DNA of 64,000 bases from a virus: IMG/VR virus record IMGVR_UViG_3300025585_000039, positions 1 to 64,000 of that record; one strand, written 5' to 3'. The notes below the pieces were generated by a model. The model made no database searches, was not told the origin of the DNA, and saw only the letters and a program-made list of their open reading frames with translations. Positions within the stretch are counted from its first letter, which is position 1. Each line of letters begins with the position of its first letter. Of the stretch, positions 1 to 6,497 are shown in pieces. Both the position numbers and the translations under genes were made by a program.

Positions 1-80
1 AATATCAAACAAAATAAAATAATATCAAACATTATTTGATTTATTTGGGCATTTTGCTCAAAATTTCTTTACGAAGATAC

Positions 81-109
81 TTGACAAACAGAGGTTTTGC
101 AGGTATAAT
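81..109 (+). promoter_or_regulatory. consensus sigma-70 promoter 1
   Basis: TTGACA (81-86), a 17-nt spacer, then TATAAT (104-109). It matches the vegetative consensus perfectly. No start codon lies 6-7 nt downstream, so the transcript probably runs through toward 382 or makes a leader RNA. Confidence 0.75.
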
Positions 110-132
110 GCCCAAACCTTATATATTTTTAT

Positions 133-161
133 TTGACAAATATGGATATTTGGGCTATAAT
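133..161 (+). promoter_or_regulatory. consensus sigma-70 promoter 2
   Basis: TTGACA (133-138), a 17-nt spacer, then TATAAT (156-161). A second perfect match 52 nt after the first makes a tandem strong early-type promoter array. A possible leaderless ATG lies at 169. Confidence 0.75.
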
Positions 162-320
162 CCTGCAAATGTGGTTTGGAATTGTTTGGATATTTTGTTT
201 GGATATGAGGATAGGTGGTTTGGCATTACGAGCCGCTACGATATAAATGCTCCATTACCCACTATCCTCCACTTCACTCCACTTTAACCCCATCTAAGAA
301 AAATATCAGTAAGATTTTTA

Positions 321-340
321 TGTGGATAACTTGTGGATAA
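321..340. promoter_or_regulatory. tandem DnaA-box-like sites
   Basis: TGTGGATAA, the complement of the DnaA box TTATCCACA, occurs at 321-329 and 332-340, 11 bp apart or about one helical turn. A third copy is at 583-591 over the stop codon of the next gene. The sites lie beside AT-rich repeats and strong promoters, so a DnaA-binding replication origin or a DnaA-regulated promoter is plausible. That function is inferred. Confidence 0.5.
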
Positions 341-346
341 CTATGC

Positions 347-375
347 TTGACAAACCCCTTATCCCAATATATACT
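347..375 (+). promoter_or_regulatory. leaderless promoter for gene at 382
   Basis: TTGACA (347-352), a 17-nt spacer, TATACT (370-375), then 6 nt and the ATG at 382. Transcription should start at or within a base of the start codon, giving a leaderless mRNA. Confidence 0.8.
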
Positions 376-381
376 TAAACC

Positions 382-591
382 ATGCCTATACATATTCCAA
401 TTTATATCAATGACAAACTGATCAAAACCTACCATATTGGACGAATAGCAGGGGATACAAACCCTGATTCCATTAATAAATATCTAGTTGTCCAGGACGA
501 TGAACTATGGAGTATGGGTAGAGAGTTTGAACATAGATATGGGGATGGAGTTGAAACCTGTATTATCAAGGGTATTCGAACCTGTGGATAA
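382..591 (+). CDS. small conserved phage protein, copy 1
   Basis: A 69-aa protein of unknown function starting [21 protein letters not shown] clear paralogue is encoded at 4654-4869, with near-identical N-terminal residues 1-21 and a shared HRYGD motif around residue 50. The ATG sits 6 nt after a TATACT -10 box, so translation is leaderless. Conservation between the two copies shows that both are real genes. The sequence looks like a compact beta-rich domain and has no recognised catalytic motif. Confidence 0.75.
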   Translation: MPIHIPIYINDKLIKTYHIGRIAGDTNPDSINKYLVVQDDELWSMGREFEHRYGDGVETCIIKGIRTCG

Positions 592-611
592 CTTTACGAT
601 ATACTGTACAT

Positions 612-734
612 ATGGACAAACCAGAATATGATTCTTTAGGCAAATCTTGGAAAGATGCACCAGATTGGTGTGATGATTGTGTAGCAAATCCAGGAGAGAA
701 ATGTCCTGATTGTGGATATACTCATAACTGCTAA
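612..734 (+). CDS. Cys-rich mini-protein
   Basis: A 40-aa frame whose ATG lies 6 nt downstream of TATACT (600-605), the leaderless arrangement seen across the window. The C-terminal half carries WCDDC and CPDCGYTHNC, a possible treble-clef or zinc-ribbon pair of CxxC motifs. Function is unknown. Start geometry and Cys pairing make it credible despite its size. Confidence 0.55.
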   Translation: MDKPEYDSLGKSWKDAPDWCDDCVANPGEKCPDCGYTHNC

Positions 735-745
735 AACCAGCGGTA

Positions 746-1078
746 TCAAACAGCCTTAATCGCTCTATTGACCATACGGATCAAACCTTTGCGTGTTATC
801 TTTGAAGCATCAAATGTCTCAGTGTATCCATTTTGAGGCATATCTGACTTATCAAGGAAACCTTGGTTCCTGTCATGTCCATATCTTTCTCTTAGTGTTT
901 TTAGTACTAGGGATTCTACGGTTCTTGCTCGATCCCGTTCGAAAAAATGCCAATAGGCAACAAGGAGCCATCCCTTGGTCCTATGTTGAGCAAACCTTTT
1001 ACCTGAGATATCACTCATCCCTATTTTGATAGCCCTATGCATTGGACTATACAAAATATACAAAATAGCCTCGTTCAT
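746..1078 (-). CDS. GIY-YIG-like (T5orf172/MUG113-type) nuclease domain protein
   Basis: A 110-aa protein with an N-terminal ILYILYSP...RAIKIGMS, the two-strand core of GIY-YIG-like T5orf172/MUG113 domains, followed by an Arg/His helix and a Glu-containing region (VESLVLKTLRERYG, about residues 53-66). The family usually cuts or nicks DNA, and free-standing phage members are often homing or repair nucleases. The start is leaderless: TATAAT (complement of 1085-1090), 6 nt, ATG. It diverges from the gene at 1106, and the two -10 boxes are 3 bp apart. Confidence 0.65.
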   Translation of the reverse strand: MNEAILYILYSPMHRAIKIGMSDISGKRFAQHRTKGWLLVAYWHFFERDRARTVESLVLKTLRERYGHDRNQGFLDKSDMPQNGYTETFDASKITRKGLIRMVNRAIKAV

Positions 1079-1084
1079 AATACC

Positions 1085-1099
1085 ATTATATGCTACAAT
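1085..1099. promoter_or_regulatory. divergent overlapping -10 elements
   Basis: TATAAT for the minus gene (complement of 1085-1090) and TACAAT with a TGC extended -10 for the plus gene (1094-1099) lie 3 bp apart. Each is 6 nt from its own start codon. RNA polymerase cannot occupy both at once, so the genes probably compete for transcription. Confidence 0.65.
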
Positions 1100-1105
1100 A
1101 AGAAT

Positions 1106-1234
1106 ATGCTCGATGTATTATGTTTTAGTTGTGGTGTAATGTTTAAGGTTGATTATGGGACTGATAACATTACTAAGCAATGTCCAAAATGTCAGGACAA
1201 AATGTTTGAGCAACAAATATCATTTGAAGAATAA
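1106..1234 (+). CDS. zinc-ribbon mini-protein
   Basis: A 42-aa protein with CFSC (residues 6-9) and CPKC (27-30), a classical two-knuckle zinc ribbon. The ATG at 1106 lies 6 nt after TACAAT. An ATG further upstream in frame (1037) lies before the promoter and was rejected. Such zinc-ribbon peptides in phages may bind nucleic acid or host proteins, but the target is unknown. Confidence 0.6.
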   Translation: MLDVLCFSCGVMFKVDYGTDNITKQCPKCQDKMFEQQISFEE

Positions 1235-1248
1235 TATATAATGGCCTT

Positions 1249-1386
1249 GTGGCTCTTGATGATGACCCCTATGATTTATCTATATTGTTGGGATTCAAGA
1301 CTTTTATATGTGAGTGTGGTAAAAAGGCTATTGGAATAGATAATAATTCTTTACCTAAATGTAGGGATTGTTGGAGTCGTAGTTGA
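1249..1386 (+). CDS. GTG-start zinc-ribbon mini-protein
   Basis: TATAAT (1237-1242) is followed by 6 nt and a GTG at 1249, which opens a 45-codon frame ending at the TGA at 1386. The product has CEC and CRDC motifs, again a small metal-binding ribbon. The ATG at 1241 is inside the -10 box and leads into an unlikely frame. Its stop codon overlaps the -35 of the next promoter. Confidence 0.5.
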   Translation: MALDDDPYDLSILLGFKTFICECGKKAIGIDNNSLPKCRDCWSRS

Positions 1387-1411
1387 CATACCGTGCCAAA
1401 TCTGATAAACT
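1383..1411 (+). promoter_or_regulatory. leaderless promoter for cobalamin adenosyltransferase
   Basis: TTGACA (1383-1388), 17 nt, TAAACT (1406-1411), 6 nt, ATG at 1418. Confidence 0.75.
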
Positions 1412-1417
1412 TAACCT

Positions 1418-1987
1418 ATGGTACACCTAACAAAAATCTATACAAAAACAGGCGATGAAGGCCTTACCTCTATTGGTAACAACGAAAGAGTTGCAAAGAT
1501 TAGCCCACTTATTGAGGCTATTGGGTCTGTGGATGAAGCCAACTCAGCAATTGGTCTAGCACGAACATTTGTTAATCCTTATATCTCCGCTCTTCTTGGT
1601 CAGGTTCAAAATGATCTATTTGACTTAGGGGCAGACCTCTCAGTACCGCTTCCTGCTGAGGGATTACGAATCATTGAGAGCCAGATCACATTTCTTGAAG
1701 ATGTAATCGATAAATATAACTCTCAACTAGAGCCTTTACATTCATTTATCCTGCCTGCTGGACCACAAGGAGCAGTATTATTGCATAATGCTAGAGCAAT
1801 TGTCCGTAGGGCAGAACGAGATGTTTGGATGGCGTTTGTGGTTCATATGTCAAATGACGGTGCTGAAGTCAATACCTTAGTACCAAAATACCTCAATCGT
1901 TTATCAGACCTGTTATTTGTGTTTGCTAGATATGCAGCCAATGGTGATGAAACATTATGGGTGCCACGAGAAACTCCTAACCAATAG
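1418..1987 (+). CDS. pduO-like: PduO-type ATP:cob(I)alamin adenosyltransferase
   Basis: A 189-aa protein, the usual length for the PduO family, which transfers the adenosyl group of ATP to cob(I)alamin to make coenzyme B12. Visible family features are the N-terminal IYTKTGDEGLTSIG (ATP-binding loop), SVDEANSAIGLAR, GADLSVP, FILPAGPQGAVLLHNARAIVRRAER and LNRLSDLLFVFAR. All family core motifs appear present, so it should be active. It has its own leaderless promoter. No B12-dependent enzyme is seen in this window; a class II ribonucleotide reductase elsewhere in the phage, or host enzymes, are possible beneficiaries. Confidence 0.9.
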   Translation: MVHLTKIYTKTGDEGLTSIGNNERVAKISPLIEAIGSVDEANSAIGLARTFVNPYISALLGQVQNDLFDLGADLSVPLPAEGLRIIESQITFLEDVIDKYNSQLEPLHSFILPAGPQGAVLLHNARAIVRRAERDVWMAFVVHMSNDGAEVNTLVPKYLNRLSDLLFVFARYAANGDETLWVPRETPNQ

Positions 1988-2061
1988 TGCTACGGTAGTA
2001 GCATGGGGTGGTTAACATTTCTATTTACCGCCGAACTTAAAGATACGCTATAATGGTTTAT

Positions 2062-2613
2062 ATGGAAAAGCACATCAAAGAACTATTGTCCGAAGATGAC
2101 ATATTAAATTTGCGTAATCAAGCAAATCAAATTAAAGAAACATCTGCCGTTAAACGCTGGGAAGAGTTTGCTAAAGAGCCAGAACCTGAATTTACAGATA
2201 CCCACAAAATAATTCATAACGTTAGTTTAGGTAAGATCACATTGGAACTTGAAGTGCCAGATCATGTCAAGGATAAGATTATTAGTATTGCCAACGAAGA
2301 AGGGCTTGATGTCAGGTTTATTCGTGCTGGATATACTGAGTATGCCCCAGAATATGGAAGACCACACCTTGTTGAACATGAAGACAAGGCAGATATTTTT
2401 ATGGTTGATTATCAACTTAGTGGAAATACCTCTTGGCCAATAATTGTTAATGGTAATACTTATGAATTAAAAGATAACGAAGCAATAGCATTTTATCCTG
2501 CTAGGGTTAAGCATTCTAGACCAGAAAAAAAGTTTGAACCAGGAACACACATAGCGATGATCTTTTTTGATACAGAAATTTTAGGAAATTTAACAAACAC
2601 ATCAGGAGAGTAG
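2062..2613 (+). CDS. 2OG/Fe(II)-dependent oxygenase (DYQL subfamily)
   Basis: A 183-aa protein that aligns by eye with four other proteins in the window through H-x-D, then about 11 residues and a (D/N)YQL motif, an N-x-x-W, a DN-A segment and a distal H-x-R followed by MIFF. Here the motifs read HED, VDYQL, NTSW, DNEAIAF, HSRP and AMIFF. The Fe(II) ligands are probably the HED His and Asp and the distal His, and the Arg should bind 2-oxoglutarate. The substrate is unknown. A TATAAT at 2049-2054 places the leaderless start at 2062 rather than the ATG inside the -10 box. The gene is followed after 4 nt by a flavin monooxygenase-like gene. Confidence 0.7.
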   Translation: MEKHIKELLSEDDILNLRNQANQIKETSAVKRWEEFAKEPEPEFTDTHKIIHNVSLGKITLELEVPDHVKDKIISIANEEGLDVRFIRAGYTEYAPEYGRPHLVEHEDKADIFMVDYQLSGNTSWPIIVNGNTYELKDNEAIAFYPARVKHSRPEKKFEPGTHIAMIFFDTEILGNLTNTSGE

Positions 2614-2617
2614 TCTA

Positions 2618-3439
2618 GTGGCATACAAATTCCATTGGATGCATAGAAATAATTGGCCCAATACCAAAAAAGGCTTAAGGGATATGTTCATGTTTTTAGA
2701 AAACAGGAATATAGTATCTGTACTATTGCCATATGGTCCATACGGAACAGATTTTTTATTACATTTATCAGATATATTTGAGCATACCGTCAAAATTAAA
2801 ATAATGATTGCTTTGCCTGCTTATGGTATGTCTCCAGAATATGCCATGAAAACGTTTGTAACTGCACAAAGATGGGGTAAACACAGATTAGATCTTAATC
2901 TTATTAGTGGCAACTATAGAGGCGAAATAGAACAAAAGGTTATTAGAGATTATCCATGGGATGTAGAATTGATTAATAGCCACGAAAAGCGTGTTGCATT
3001 AACAGAAAGATGGATGAAAAAATTTAAAGTGCTTTTGGAAGAACATAAAAAATTGGGCGTAGAAGATGAATTTAGGACTGTGCTATATGTGGTTGGAGCA
3101 TCTGATACCACAATCAGGACAGCAAATGAGTATGCAGACTATATCATAATTAATGATCGCATGCTTACTGAAGAAACAATGTCTAGAATCAAAGCCAAGT
3201 TACTTTTTGTTATAGATCCTTTAATTCTTGATGAAGGGCAAGACCCTGAAAGTATTGAATATCATGATTATGCATTTAGAAAACATGATAAACACCCAAT
3301 TAAAGGTACGCATGAGCAAGTCGTAAAACAATTAAAAGATATTGCAGAAAAATGGGGTATTCAAGAGTTTCTTATCCACACAGACCAAGTAGACCTTACT
3401 AAGATATGGAGACTTGTAGAAGAAATGCAAAAGGCTTGA
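2618..3439 (+). CDS. luciferase-like (LLM) flavin-dependent monooxygenase family protein
   Basis: A 273-aa protein with a TIM-barrel-like pattern matching bacterial luciferase-like enzymes: MIALPAYGMSPEYAMKTF, then RLDLNLISGNYRGE, TERWMKKFKVLL, GASDTTIRTANEYADYII, and a C-terminal GTHEQVVKQLKDIAEKWGIQEFLI. The usual FMNH2/O2 role (alkanesulfonate, alkane or amine oxidation) is established for the family. The substrate here is unknown. The start is GTG at 2618 with an AGGAGAG ribosome site at 2604-2610. Coupling with the upstream oxygenase suggests a two-step oxidation. Confidence 0.6.
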   Translation: MAYKFHWMHRNNWPNTKKGLRDMFMFLENRNIVSVLLPYGPYGTDFLLHLSDIFEHTVKIKIMIALPAYGMSPEYAMKTFVTAQRWGKHRLDLNLISGNYRGEIEQKVIRDYPWDVELINSHEKRVALTERWMKKFKVLLEEHKKLGVEDEFRTVLYVVGASDTTIRTANEYADYIIINDRMLTEETMSRIKAKLLFVIDPLILDEGQDPESIEYHDYAFRKHDKHPIKGTHEQVVKQLKDIAEKWGIQEFLIHTDQVDLTKIWRLVEEMQKA

Positions 3440-3465
3440 CATTGTAGATTAGTATGGTATATACT
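3436..3465 (+). promoter_or_regulatory. leaderless promoter for small-gene operon
   Basis: TTGACA (3436-3441) overlaps the stop of the preceding gene. An 18-nt spacer, TATACT (3460-3465), 6 nt and the ATG at 3472 follow. It heads the block of small genes that runs to about 6118. Confidence 0.7.
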
Positions 3466-3471
3466 AAAACT

Positions 3472-3630
3472 ATGGAAATATTAGCAATGCCTAGATGGAA
3501 ATCTAAAATATTAAATACCGTTGCCTGGATGCTAGGCATGCGTGGAGAATATGTGTATTGCATCACAATGAATGTCGATCTTAATGATCCAGAGCAAGCA
3601 AAAGAGTTATTAAAAAATGAGCGCAGATAA
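3472..3630 (+). CDS. 52-aa hypothetical protein
   Basis: It starts at the leaderless ATG 6 nt after TATACT and is first in an operon of small overlapping genes. It is basic at the N-terminus (MPRWKSK) and acidic toward the C-terminus. The last 14 nt overlap the next gene. No family is recognised. The promoter geometry is the main support. Confidence 0.5.
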   Translation: MEILAMPRWKSKILNTVAWMLGMRGEYVYCITMNVDLNDPEQAKELLKNERR

Positions 3631-3880
3631 TTTTTATATAGTACGCAAACATCCACTTGGTGGATATGCTGCGGTAATAGGATTTGCTTCTGATACTGAT
3701 GAAAATGATGAACAGATTATGCCAGAGGCTGAAATTACTGATAAAAAATTTGAAAAGTGGCAAGATGCTTGGAATTATGCCCTTGGACAATATGCAGAGT
3801 ATGGGTATGACATTCATCCTGAGTGTTTTGAATCTAAGTCAATATTAAGACGAATTAAATATATGTTAGGAAAGTTATGA
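3617..3880 (+). CDS. hypothetical protein
   Basis: An 87-aa acidic protein with N-terminal MSADNFYIVRKHPLGGYAAV, which could begin a small alpha/beta domain. It overlaps its neighbours by 14 nt upstream and by an ATGA junction downstream, so it is translationally coupled. No function is recognised. Confidence 0.65.
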   Translation: MSADNFYIVRKHPLGGYAAVIGFASDTDENDEQIMPEAEITDKKFEKWQDAWNYALGQYAEYGYDIHPECFESKSILRRIKYMLGKL

Positions 3881-4251
3881 GCGAAGAATATTATTATCCA
3901 TCAGAGTCTTATGACTCTTTAGTTGCATCTGCTGGAACCATTATTAAAGACTGGAATATTGGTGATTGGCAGGGTGATTATGTATACCTGCTCAAAAATG
4001 GTAATAAATTTGGATTTACTGTAGTTGGATATGGATCATGCTCTTATTGCGATGCCCTTGAAGGTTGTGAAAACGATGAACAGGTTGAAGAATTAAAAGA
4101 AGAAATTGTTAAGGGGATTTTCTGGGGAACTGCAGAAGAAGTAGAAGCCTATGCTATTAATGATCATGCTAATCGTTGGTATTATCATGAACATGAATGG
4201 AAAACTATTAAAAGAGAACTAAAAGCAGAATTGAGAAAAGTAAATGGATAA
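3877..4251 (+). CDS. hypothetical actinophage-type protein
   Basis: A 124-aa acidic protein rich in Tyr and Trp with one CSYC motif (about residues 55-58) and a WYYHEHEW segment. Similar small proteins are common in actinobacterial phages, and none has a function known to me. It begins with an ATGA overlap and overlaps the next gene by 8 nt. Confidence 0.7.
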   Translation: MSEEYYYPSESYDSLVASAGTIIKDWNIGDWQGDYVYLLKNGNKFGFTVVGYGSCSYCDALEGCENDEQVEELKEEIVKGIFWGTAEEVEAYAINDHANRWYYHEHEWKTIKRELKAELRKVNG

Positions 4252-4462
4252 AGAACAATTAACTCTACAACTTTTGATGGAATATGCAGGGAACATGGAA
4301 GATGCTTTAATTAGAAAGACATTGCATGATCTTGAAACTGCCCTGCGTGAGCAGGTAGCACAAGAAATTGCTGCTGTTTGGAGAAAAACAGATAATCCAG
4401 AACATTTAACTTATGCAGATGGATTAGCGGATGCAGTTGATATTGCGAGAAATGGTAAATAA
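4244..4462 (+). CDS. hypothetical helical protein
   Basis: A 72-aa protein predicted to be nearly all helical (LLMEYAGNMEDALIRKTLHDLE), coupled to the upstream gene by an 8-nt overlap. The next gene starts immediately after the stop. No family is recognised. Confidence 0.6.
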   Translation: MDKEQLTLQLLMEYAGNMEDALIRKTLHDLETALREQVAQEIAAVWRKTDNPEHLTYADGLADAVDIARNGK

Positions 4463-4654
4463 ATGATAAACCATCCACACGAAGATAATTGCCAAATCTG
4501 TTGGCTGATTGAAAATGCAATTAGACCAGTTATCGAACATCAAGTAATAAAAAAGATAGCACAACAAATGCGAGAAGAGTTTCCTCATCCATCTGATGAA
4601 GCAAAGGCTTGGGCATATGCTTATGCAGAGTTGATTGAAAAGGCTCCTAATTAA
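4463..4654 (+). CDS. hypothetical protein with CQIC motif
   Basis: A 63-aa protein starting [20 protein letters not shown]. The early CxxC with nearby His residues suggests a small metal site. It abuts the previous gene and shares a base with the next ATG (TAATG). Confidence 0.6.
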   Translation: MINHPHEDNCQICWLIENAIRPVIEHQVIKKIAQQMREEFPHPSDEAKAWAYAYAELIEKAPN

Positions 4655-4869
4655 TGCCAATTCATATTCCAATTTATGTTAATGATAAACTAATTAAAAC
4701 TTATCATATTGGTAGAGTTTCAGGAGACACGGACCCAGAATCAATCAACACTTATTTAATTGTAGAAGATGACTTTCCTTGGGAGACTGGTCAAATGTTT
4801 AATCATAGGTACGGAGATAGCATAGAGACTTGCGTAACCAAGGGTCTTAGTGCTATGATGGATACATGA
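4654..4869 (+). CDS. small conserved phage protein, copy 2
   Basis: A 71-aa paralogue of the protein at 382-591. Both begin MPIHIPIY and share KLIKTYHIGR, and both have HRYGD and a C-terminal ETC. The duplication inside one genome suggests a dosage or specialised role. Function is unknown. The coupled TAATG start and ATGA end fit an operon position. Confidence 0.75.
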   Translation: MPIHIPIYVNDKLIKTYHIGRVSGDTDPESINTYLIVEDDFPWETGQMFNHRYGDSIETCVTKGLSAMMDT

Positions 4870-5045
4870 GACTATTTGTTAATGTAGATGACATTACTTG
4901 GCAATGTGGTGACTGTGGAAATGTGTACGATTTAGCAGTTAATCACTGTCCTAATTTTATATTGGACAAAGCATTGTTGGAGCAAGGAATGCTAAATTTA
5001 AATTATGATAACCCTGCAAAAAATAAAAAGGGTAAAAAGAAATGA
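4866..5045 (+). CDS. zinc-ribbon-like mini-protein
   Basis: A 59-aa protein with CGDC near residue 14 and an NHCPNF segment, and a strongly basic tail (KNKKGKKK). It is joined to both neighbours by ATGA overlaps (4866 and 5042). The basic tail plus Cys pair fits nucleic acid binding, but that is inference. Confidence 0.55.
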   Translation: MRLFVNVDDITWQCGDCGNVYDLAVNHCPNFILDKALLEQGMLNLNYDNPAKNKKGKKK

Positions 5046-5317
5046 GCAAAAAGAAAATTGAACGACCAAAATATATAATTAAAGTTACTCGTGACTGGAG
5101 ATATGGCAAGAGAGCCAGATTCTGGGAGATTCAGAAGTGGTATCAGATGGGTACAAAGCCAGATGAAGGATATTGGGGTCGTGCCTGTAAGGGTGGCTTA
5201 GCATATACCGAACGTGGGATGTGGAGAGCAATTGACAAAAAGTTAAAGAAGATGTCCTATGGATACCACGAAAACTATTTTGGTTTAGATAAAAAGGAAT
5301 TAGAGGGAAAGTTTTGA
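5042..5317 (+). CDS. hypothetical basic protein
   Basis: A 91-aa very basic protein rich in aromatic residues (TRDWRYGKRARFWEIQKWY). The composition suggests nucleic acid binding. No family is recognised. It starts at an ATGA overlap and its stop shares a base with the next ATG. Confidence 0.6.
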   Translation: MSKKKIERPKYIIKVTRDWRYGKRARFWEIQKWYQMGTKPDEGYWGRACKGGLAYTERGMWRAIDKKLKKMSYGYHENYFGLDKKELEGKF

Positions 5318-5721
5318 TGGAATTAGGACAAATGCTTCTTAGCAATACACCTATGCAGTCTTATGAGGCTGATTGGGCTACCGATGGACTTCATATGATT
5401 GCTGAGGTTATTGCTGAATTCCGTGGACAATCATATGGACAATATGGGTATGGAAATTTACTTACCTCCAATTCTGGTGAACCAGAGTATGTCAACGATG
5501 TATTTGAAATGCGTACATATTGCTGGTGTGATGCAGGTTGGGATGAAGACGAAAATAATCCTCATGCTAAAGGCTGTCCTCCAAATTTTGTATATAAAAA
5601 GAATGGTTTAACTATTACATGGTACAAACATGCTAATCGTGGGATAACCGCTAATATGGAATATCCAGGTGCTAAGAATTGGTTTAAGGCTATTACTGCA
5701 TGTATAGAAAGTATAAAATAA
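5317..5721 (+). CDS. hypothetical protein
   Basis: A 134-aa protein with the CWCDAGWDEDEN segment around residue 70 followed by a downstream Cys, a possible metal-binding region. ATG 5317 overlaps the previous stop (TGATG) and has an upstream GAGGG ribosome site. No family is recognised. Confidence 0.65.
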   Translation: MELGQMLLSNTPMQSYEADWATDGLHMIAEVIAEFRGQSYGQYGYGNLLTSNSGEPEYVNDVFEMRTYCWCDAGWDEDENNPHAKGCPPNFVYKKNGLTITWYKHANRGITANMEYPGAKNWFKAITACIESIK

Positions 5722-5734
5722 TTAAGGAAATTAA

Positions 5735-6118
5735 ATGAGAGATAATATTTTTATTCCAGAACACAAAACCAACGTTCTTCCCTTACGCTGGTTAGCAAAT
5801 TATGTATTCCATCCTATTTCAATGTGGTTTTTTCATATTGGATTAAGGGCAAATGATCAAATTTATGAGTCAAATGAAGGATACACCGTTTGGGACGAAA
5901 TAAAAGAAAAAATTGGATTTAGAACATATAAATTTTTAAATTATCCATACGACTGGTGGGGCACTATATATAAAATGGATCTAAGCGGATTAGATTTAGA
6001 TATGAACGGGGAAGCCTGGGATGATTATGACGACAGGGGTGTTCCTTATTGGGATTATTTGTGGCATGAAGACCCAGAAACTGGCGATGCTTGGAGAATA
6101 ATACTTCCTGAATTATGA
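5735..6118 (+). CDS. hypothetical protein
   Basis: A 127-aa protein rich in Trp, Tyr and Asp, with one moderately hydrophobic segment near residues 20-40 (WLANYVFHPISMWFFHIGL). The start has an AAGGAAA ribosome site. Similar short proteins occur in actinophages without a known role. It is the last gene of the run that starts at 3472. Confidence 0.6.
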   Translation: MRDNIFIPEHKTNVLPLRWLANYVFHPISMWFFHIGLRANDQIYESNEGYTVWDEIKEKIGFRTYKFLNYPYDWWGTIYKMDLSGLDLDMNGEAWDDYDDRGVPYWDYLWHEDPETGDAWRIILPEL

Positions 6119-6130
6119 TATAATCGTTTT

Positions 6131-6268
6131 ATGATTCCAATAGAAGATAGGCCACCTGAAAAGTGTTATTACTGCGATAATGTAGCAGAATATAATGAAC
6201 TTATTGATGATATTTTGGCTGTTTCTGGTGTTTGCAAAAAGCACTGTAAAAATTATTACGGTGGTTAA
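6131..6268 (+). CDS. Cys-rich mini-protein
   Basis: A 45-aa protein with CYYC (about residues 13-16) and C-K-K-H-C later, a likely single zinc site. TATAAT (6119-6124) with a TGA extended -10 lies 6 nt before the ATG, so it is leaderless. Its TAA overlaps the stop codon of the convergent gene in a shared TTAA. Confidence 0.55.
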   Translation: MIPIEDRPPEKCYYCDNVAEYNELIDDILAVSGVCKKHCKNYYGG

Positions 6269-6465
6269 TTAGTATCTATATCTGGTCTTGGAATCCAAAT
6301 GTCAGAACCTTCATCACAAACAACACAATATGAGTTATAGGAGTCTTTATATCTATCCCTATATCCCATCAAAATAATTTTACCTTCTTTATTCCATCGT
6401 AGGGTACGATCATCTACCATTCCGTAAACAATAGGAATCAATTGATTTTTGCAAATTGGACACAT
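6265..6465 (-). CDS. zinc-ribbon protein
   Basis: A 66-aa protein with CPIC at residues 2-5 and CVVC near residue 47, a two-knuckle zinc ribbon. The start is leaderless: TGG plus TAAAAT (complement of 6472-6477), 6 nt, ATG. It is convergent with the preceding gene and divergent from the sulfotransferase that follows. Confidence 0.65.
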   Translation of the reverse strand: MCPICKNQLIPIVYGMVDDRTLRWNKEGKIILMGYRDRYKDSYNSYCVVCDEGSDIWIPRPDIDTN

Positions 6466-6497
6466 ATATATATTTTACCATATGATACACTTGTTAT

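Larger units (their letters stand above)
1..381. other. AT-rich left-end non-coding region
   Basis: No convincing gene is present before the ATG at 382. The stretch holds a 10-nt direct repeat, aatatcaaac, at 1-10 and 21-30, two perfect consensus promoters (81-109 and 133-161), a third promoter that drives the gene at 382, and two DnaA-box-like 9-mers at 321-340. A long open frame (36-287) crosses both promoters and has no ribosome site, so it was not called. The promoter at 133-161 places an ATG at 169, 7 nt after the -10, which opens a 25-codon frame to 246. This could be a leaderless leader peptide or chance. Confidence 0.6.

Noticed and set aside
36-287. 83-codon + frame across the left-end promoters
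   Set aside because: It spans two perfect consensus promoters, lacks a ribosome site and has a repeat-like composition; treated as non-coding.
1037-1105. upstream in-frame ATG for the zinc-ribbon gene at 1106
   Set aside because: It precedes the -10 element TACAAT (1094-1099), so it is not in the transcript.
2053-2061. ATG at 2053 as start of the oxygenase
   Set aside because: It lies inside the TATAAT -10 box; the leaderless ATG at 2062 fits the window-wide geometry.
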